Assembly (NCBI GenBank): GCA_905221605.1
Contig: CAJNDS010002231.1
Span: 1-32,500, forward strand
Direction: 5' to 3'
Origin: Symbiodinium natans
Lineage: Eukaryota; Sar; Dinophyceae; Suessiales; Symbiodiniaceae
Length of the DNA stretch: 32,500 nt
The position numbers were made by a program, and so were the translations under genes. The notes beneath the pieces were generated by a model. That model made no database searches and had not been told where the DNA came from. It saw nothing but the letters and a program-made list of their open reading frames with translations. This document shows positions 27,393 through 32,500 of this stretch, piece by piece; position 1 is the first letter of the stretch; every line of letters starts with the position of its first letter.

Positions 27393-27512
27393 GGTTTAGG
27401 GTTTAGGGTTTAGGGTTTAGGGTTTAGGGTTTAGGGTTTAGGGTTTAGGGTTTAGGGTTTAGGGTTTAGGGTTTAGGGTATAGGGTTTAGGGTTTAGGTT
27501 TCAGGGTCCAGG
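27393..27512 (+). repeat. telomere-like array, TTTAGGG orientation
   Basis: About 14 units, degenerate at the right. It faces 27163-27301 across a 91-bp unique GC-rich spacer. Confidence 0.95.
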
Positions 27513-28087
27513 GTTCAGGGGTTAGGAGGGTGGCCCAGAAGAAGGAAGCCACCTCATTTCTTTACTGTGTGTCATGTTTGAACATTCGCAGTGTTCTAAC
27601 TTACCCTTAGTTCCTTTTCTCACCCACGATGCCAGCGTTCCTAAACCCAAAACCCCAAACTCTGAAAGCTCAAAAGCCTTGGCGTGCAGGTTTCTGAACA
27701 GCAGAAAAGGAGCCCTCTTAAGCTCCTCGCTCTCGTAGGTGTCCTGCTTGAGGGTTCAGGGGGTAAGCTAGTTAGGGTTTAGGAAAGGTTCCGAGGCTGA
27801 ATTTGGGGCTCTCAGGGGCTTATTGGGGGTGTCGTCATGGTTTCGATGGGCGTTGGGCCGTGCGCCCATATATAAAACCCAACAATACATGCCTTTTTCG
27901 GCCCGTGGGCCCACAAGGTATGCTGGTTTGGTATACTGGTTTTGCCAGGGTTTAGGGCTTCGGGTGTAAGCCTTAGGATCTTTTCAAATCTGCTGCGCCA
28001 CACCCATTTTCTTTACATCTGGGCCGGGATTATAGGGTTCAAGCCGGAGTCCAAGAGGGAATCTACAAAAACAACAAAACTACACTG

Positions 28088-28174
28088 AACCCTAAACCCT
28101 AAACCCTAAACCCTAAACCCTAAACCCTAAACCCTAAACCCTAAACCCTAAACCCTAAACCCTAAACCCTAAAC
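28088..28174 (-). repeat. telomere-like array, CCCTAAA orientation
   Basis: Twelve perfect units. Confidence 0.95.
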
Positions 28175-28214
28175 CTGACTACAGATTTCCTTTTCGTGAA
28201 CCAAGGCATACTCC

Positions 28215-28338
28215 TTGGGATGTTCCTTGGGATGTGTCCCCCTTATACGAACAGTCTTTCATAGGGACTCTAAATGGGGGGCGGGGGGTTACGATAAGCC
28301 CTATGAAGGACTGTTTTAGTATAAGGGGGAACATCCCC
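28215..28338. mobile_element. family A MITE-like element with duplicated left tip (A6)
   Basis: TTGGGATGTTCC is followed at once by a second TTGGGATGTGTCCCCCTTATA. The right end is TATAAGGGGGAACATCCCC. Inner arms AGTCTTTCATAGGGACT and CCTATGAAGGACTG are well paired. Confidence 0.8.
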
Positions 28339-28377
28339 AGGCCGGGACAAAGACCTCAAGGGCTTCGGGATGCTCAG

Positions 28378-28436
28378 GGTTTAGGGTTTAGGGTTTAGGG
28401 TTTAGGGTTTAGGGTTTAGGGTTTAGGGTTTAGGGC
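28378..28436 (+). repeat. telomere-like array, TTTAGGG orientation
   Basis: Eight perfect units, right-hand partner of 28088-28174. Element A6 occupies most of the 203-bp spacer. Confidence 0.95.
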
Positions 28437-28558
28437 TGCAACTTGAGTGCATGAGGGAGTCATGTTGAGAAAGCCTCCATTGGCCAGGCACACACATGTT
28501 TCTGTCGACCGGAAGCTTGTGATTTTAGCGGTTTAGGATCTAGATTCTAGGGTTTAAG

Positions 28559-28661
28559 TTGGGATATTTCCCCTTATCCTAACAATCCTAATGGGGATTA
28601 TAAGAGGGGGTACCGTAATCCCTATTAAGGACTGTTAGTATTGTAAGGGGGAACATCCCAA
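28559..28661. mobile_element. family A MITE-like element abutting telomere array (A7)
   Basis: TTGGGATATTTCCCCTTATC on the left and TGTAAGGGGGAACATCCCAA on the right. The left flank ends GGGTTTAAG and the right flank is CCCTAAACCC, so the element meets telomeric sequence on both sides. Confidence 0.8.
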
Positions 28662-28748
28662 CCCTAAACCCTAAACCCTAAACCCTAACCCTAAACCCTA
28701 AACCCTAAACCCTAAACCCTAAACCCTGAACCCTAACCCCTAACCCCT
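28661..28748 (-). repeat. telomere-like array, CCCTAAA orientation
   Basis: About twelve units, including CCCTAA six-mers and CCCCTAA variants. Confidence 0.9.
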
Positions 28749-29390
28749 AAAGATACCTTGAAACCTGCACCGCTAGTTCCCTCTGTCCTCTTGCCCTGCT
28801 GGCGGTGTCGGGAAGTCACATCGGATTCCAAGAACCCGGTAGTGATTGGAGTGGCACCACTCAGGCAGAGCACCTGGTGACTGGGAAGTTTTTCGGTAGA
28901 GTTTTTCTTCGTTTTTTTGTTGTGGGGCGGGGAGGGGGGGGGGGCGGGGCGGGGGAGATTTTGGGGAAACCCAAAAGCATGCCGGCGTGACCCCAACAGC
29001 GTAAGACCGCTTCAGTGCGTCCAGGGCATGCCAAGAGCACCCGAAGGGAGCTCCGAAAGCACCCCCAAGCAGCATGCAGCACGCGACCGAGAACTTGGCT
29101 CCAGCAAACCAAGGCAGGCTCCCCAGTTTTTTCGCTCACGCGTACATTGCGGGGACTACTTCAGAGTCAGGATGAGACACATGAATATACTAGATCCAAG
29201 AGTCGCCTAGGACCTAGGAATAAAACCTTTTAGGGTTTAGGCCTTGAAAGGCCCGAGCCCCAACACCACATGGTCAGTTCTCTACGATCTGGTCCCTTTT
29301 TGGAATAACAAAAACACCCAAAGGGACCATGTTGTAAAGAAGTGGCCGTATGTTCTTAAAGTGAAGCCCTGAGCCCCAAGCCTATACTGC

Positions 29391-29594
29391 TTGGTAGCCC
29401 AGCAACCATCTTGCAATGAGGGTTCCCTTCTTGGGGGGTTGGGTTTCTTTATTCAAGGAACCTTGAACCGAACAAGGGAAAACTGATACCACCCGTGCTG
29501 CCAAGAACCCTAAACCCTGAACCCTAAAACCAAAACCCCACCCCTAAACCCTAAGCCCTCGCCAAAAAAGGGAAAAGGGTACCAATGGGCTACC
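29391..29594. mobile_element. family D TIR element with internal telomere array (D2)
   Basis: Left TTGGTAGCCCAGCAACCATC and right GGTACCAATGGGCTACC. The middle (29508-29560) carries CCCTAAA-type repeats, which makes this copy about 85 bp longer than D1 and D3. Confidence 0.65.
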
Positions 29595-29770
29595 CTAAAC
29601 CCTAAACCCTAAACCCTAAACCCTAAACCCTAAACCCTAAACCCTAAACCCTAAACCCTAAACCCTAAACCCTAAACCCTAAACCCTAAACCCTACACCC
29701 TAAACCCTAAACCCTAAACCCTAAACCCTAAACCCTAAACCCTAAACCCTAAACCCTAAACCCTAAACCC
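29592..29770 (-). repeat. longest telomere-like array, CCCTAAA orientation
   Basis: About 25 units with a single CCCTACA variant. It starts exactly at the right tip of family D element D2. Confidence 0.95.
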
Positions 29771-29844
29771 AACCTCAAGCCAGCCTTCCCCTCGCAGCAA
29801 GGAGCACGGCTCAGCTTGGGGTCGCTTGGCGACCTCTTGTGGGG

Positions 29845-29894
29845 GTTTAGGGTTTAGGGTTTAGGGTTTAGGGTTTAGGGTTTAGGGATTAGGG
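29845..29894 (+). repeat. telomere-like array, TTTAGGG orientation
   Basis: Six to seven units. It faces the array at 29592-29770 across a 74-bp unique spacer. Confidence 0.9.
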
Positions 29895-30362
29895 CGTTGA
29901 TTGTGCATTTCGAGCAGTTGGACATCGAGTTTAGGGCCTGCCTTGAAGTGCAGTCCTTAAACCTCCTAAACCCTCCGACAGGCTCCCAGCCATTCGATTT
30001 CAAGGGTAGGCCTGCTTAGTTGATGCCTCATTCCCAAAGAGCCCCTGAGGAAAATACCTTAGATCATGTTCGGATCCCATGATTGAAGGTATCTTCCTTA
30101 ACTAAGAGGTATGGGTTCTGTCTCAGCTGGGAAAAGTCCATTGGCATTGAACCGCGAAGTAGCCCAGAAACATCCACCACCATCATGTTGCAATGATCAC
30201 TGGACTGTTGGAGAGACCCTTATAAGGGACAAGGGTAATTTAGGGCATATTTTGGGGGCTTCTGAGGTATACAGGGACTGCATAAGGCATACATAGCGGT
30301 TACTTAGGGCACCCCGTCCCAGTGGCCCGGAAAGGGCAACAAAAACATGCCACAAGGCTTCC

Positions 30363-30479
30363 TTGGTAGCCCAGCAAACGTCTTGTAATAAGGGTGCCCT
30401 TGTTTTTTGGATTGGTTACTTGAGACAAGGCAACCTATAACCCCAAAAAAGAACCAAAAGGGTACCACTGGACTACCAA
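30363..30479. mobile_element. family D TIR element (D3)
   Basis: Left TTGGTAGCCCAGCAAACG and right GGTACCACTGGACTACCAA. CTTCC occurs on both flanks, possibly part of a target duplication. Confidence 0.7.
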
Positions 30480-30755
30480 ACTTCCTAGGCTGTCAAAGTT
30501 GAAGAGCTGCACTAGAGATGTCTGTCCTGCGGCGTGACACCCTACGTCCCAAACCCAAAGACGACAGGTTCCCATGAGTGCCTGCGGAAGCTGGCTTAGG
30601 GTTTAGGCATTAGGGCGGGGGGGGGGGGAGGTTTCGGGGCTCAGCTTGTTGTTTCTGGGGGCTGATTGAGGGGAGGCTGAACTTCGAACAATTGCGGCGA
30701 CAAACCGCAGAAACACCGAATATAGATAGGCGGTTAGCCAGGTAGTTGGCCTAAA

Positions 30756-30990
30756 TCCCAAACCCTAAACCCTAAACCCTTTTGAAAGAGGTCTCTCTCA
30801 AGTAAACCCAAAACCCTAAACCCTAAACCCCCGAGCCTCGGCGGCCCTTTCGGCCACTTCGGCAGACAGTGGCGGGCCAACACCAAACTCTGCCTATGCA
30901 GCTTGGGATTAGGGCTTATGCTTTAGAGAACAGAGTCTAGGGTTTAGGGTTTAGGGTTTAGGGTTTAGGGTTTAGGGTTTAGGGTTTAGG
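30756..30990. repeat. inverted pair of telomere-like arrays
   Basis: Two short CCCTAAA arrays (30756-30780 and 30803-30829), a spacer of about 105 bp, then seven TTTAGGG units (30935-30990). Confidence 0.9.
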
Positions 30991-32036
30991 GGTTCAAGGG
31001 TTTACACCCGTACGTTCGGACCATGAAAGGGGAAGTTACATGGTGCCTTAATATGGTCCCGTACCTTCGTTGAAGGGTTCTGGAGTATGGGCGCTTGGGT
31101 TTCTTGGGTAGAAAACGGGTCTAAAAGGAGTCCCTTCCTTTTAAGGGCCCATATTAAGGGACCAGCAACCTCCGCCTCCCCCAGGATGGGCTATTATACC
31201 CTATAACCCCTTGCAAGAGGGTGGGACATGGGGATTACAAGGTCTCTTTGGGTTTAAACCCTAAACCCTAAACCCTCAACCCTAAACCCTAACCTTTAGG
31301 TTTTAGGGCTACTAGCCCATCCTGGTCGTCATGCTCTGCAATGCGACCAGCCAGTGAAGCCAACCCATTCTCGATACACGACCTCGACATCATTACAACC
31401 ATTGCAGGGCAGGCAGTGGATTTCTAACACTATACATCGCCTCTTGGGGACCACTTTAGAAGAAACCTATAGAACTTCGGCTCCACAGAGAAGATATAGT
31501 CGCGCAGGGTCTATTCCCCAGGTCTCTCCCAAGCTTAATGTTCTTCTAGTACCCAGGCCTGCTGTCGCTCGACGCACTTCTGCGCGCAGGTGAACGGCTC
31601 GTGTTCCTGAAAGGTCCGGCAAGTCCCACTCGTCCAGGGTTTAGGGTTTGCCCCAGGCCGAATAGACCATCACCCATCCAGAACCTAGCGAACCCCCCTC
31701 CCCCCTGTAAGACGCCAATCCCTACCATGAGACGGCTTGAAAAAGCAGATGAACGTCTGCCAAAATGGAGGAAAACACCTTAAGTCGCAAGAAAAATCCT
31801 ATTCCTCGGAGAGTCCGTCAGCAAGATCCCTCCCGAACAACAGATTAAAGAGCCATCGGACGGATGAGTAACCATTCCTTCCCCAACCCAAAACACGCGC
31901 AGAGCTCCCAGCCCTGTCTTTTTACTGTTGAAACTCCCTAAGACTCCCGAAACCACAAACCCTAAATCCGTGCAGAGCCAATTCCTGTTGCCACCCTTAA
32001 TTGCCTTCTACCCCTCAAGCACCCTGTTAAACTTTC

Positions 32037-32285
32037 TAACCCTAAACCCCAAACCCCAAACCCCAAACCCCAAACCCTAAACCCTAAACCCTAAACCTCC
32101 AAACCCTAAGTTCGTCGCGCAGCGCAGCTGCTCTCTGCGGCACTGCCGTGCGCGCCGGGAGAGCCCAGGCCTTCGCCTTGGCTTTGGGAGTCTTAGGCTT
32201 CAGTAAGGGTTTGGGGTTTAGGGTTTCGAGTTTAGGGTTTCAGGGTTGATGGATGACAGGTTTAAGGTTCATGCAGGGTTTAGGG
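32037..32285. repeat. inverted pair of telomere-like arrays
   Basis: CCCCAAA then CCCTAAA units (32037-32108), a GC-rich spacer of about 98 bp, then degenerate TTTAGGG units (32206-32285). Confidence 0.85.
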
Positions 32286-32500
32286 CCTCCGGCATTGCGG
32301 GCTTATTCTGCTGAGTAAGTTTTTTAAAATGGTTTTCGGGCTTCTCCAGGAGCTTGCAGGGCTTCAGGATTTGGAGGTGGGAGCCCAGCTGGGGTCTCAG
32401 GGTTGGCTACGGTCATGCTCCGAGCTTTCGAAACCGAGCCGGTGATCTAGGACCTGTTATCCCTTTTTTGCGGGATGCTTGCGATGCAACTGTCAAGGAG

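Larger units (their letters stand above)
23447..32500. other. gene-free repeat mosaic, right third
   Basis: Telomere-like arrays, family A, B, D and F elements, AT-rich microsatellites and unique segments. Open frames such as 25125-25343 and those at 28733-29233 have no recognisable motif and are not called. Confidence 0.55.

Noticed and set aside
23600-32285. CRISPR-like arrays (short repeats with unique spacers)
   Set aside because: The repeats are tandem telomeric heptamers in alternating orientation with uneven spacers, in a eukaryotic context with no cas-like gene.

Overview
The window looks like nuclear DNA of a dinoflagellate alga (Symbiodinium-like or a relative). Three things point there. 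Plant/alga-type telomeric heptamers (TTTAGGG on one strand, CCCTAAA on the other) are scattered through the interior in dozens of short arrays. Two copies of a multi-pass membrane protein gene carry motifs (FLDIACISQ, GAFLKNSQSLLVLWDET, RLWCVFELAAF) that I associate with large dinoflagellate families. Intron borders and an intron-like inverted-repeat insertion also fit dinoflagellate gene structure. The species cannot be named from the sequence, and I saw no rRNA, tRNA, CRISPR array or bacterial-type operon.

Layout. 0-1.86 kb: repeats, no convincing gene. 1.87-6.06 kb: copy 1 of a segmental duplication, with gene copy 1 on the minus strand (exon 1 at 5552-4906, exon 2 at 3647-2732). 6.06-9.1 kb: repeats and small inverted-repeat (MITE-like) elements. 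9.1-18.83 kb: copy 2 of the duplication in the same orientation. Its gene copy (exon 1 at 17821-17073, exon 2 at 10495-9609) has taken three hits: a 102-nt inverted-repeat insertion inside exon 1, a 3.93-kb LINE retrotransposon (10503-14432) in its intron, and a 29-nt frameshifting deletion in exon 2. 18.83-32.5 kb: no recognisable gene, only a mosaic of telomere-like arrays, MITE-like elements, microsatellites and short unique segments.

The LINE lies in the same orientation as its host gene and is bounded by a 14-bp target-site duplication that contains the gene's 3' splice site. It encodes an APE-type endonuclease, a reverse transcriptase and an RNase H, with one frame break between endonuclease and reverse transcriptase.

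Two patterns may be new. First, the telomere-like arrays are not randomly oriented: a CCCTAAA array is repeatedly followed, after a unique spacer of about 75-125 bp, by a TTTAGGG array. This is the layout of a short fragment capped by telomerase at both 3' ends and then integrated. Second, the exon-1 insertion of gene copy 2 has inverted-repeat ends, starts with GA and ends with AG on the coding strand, and removing it gives exactly the length of gene copy 1. It is a candidate introner-like element, meaning a mobile element acting as a new intron.
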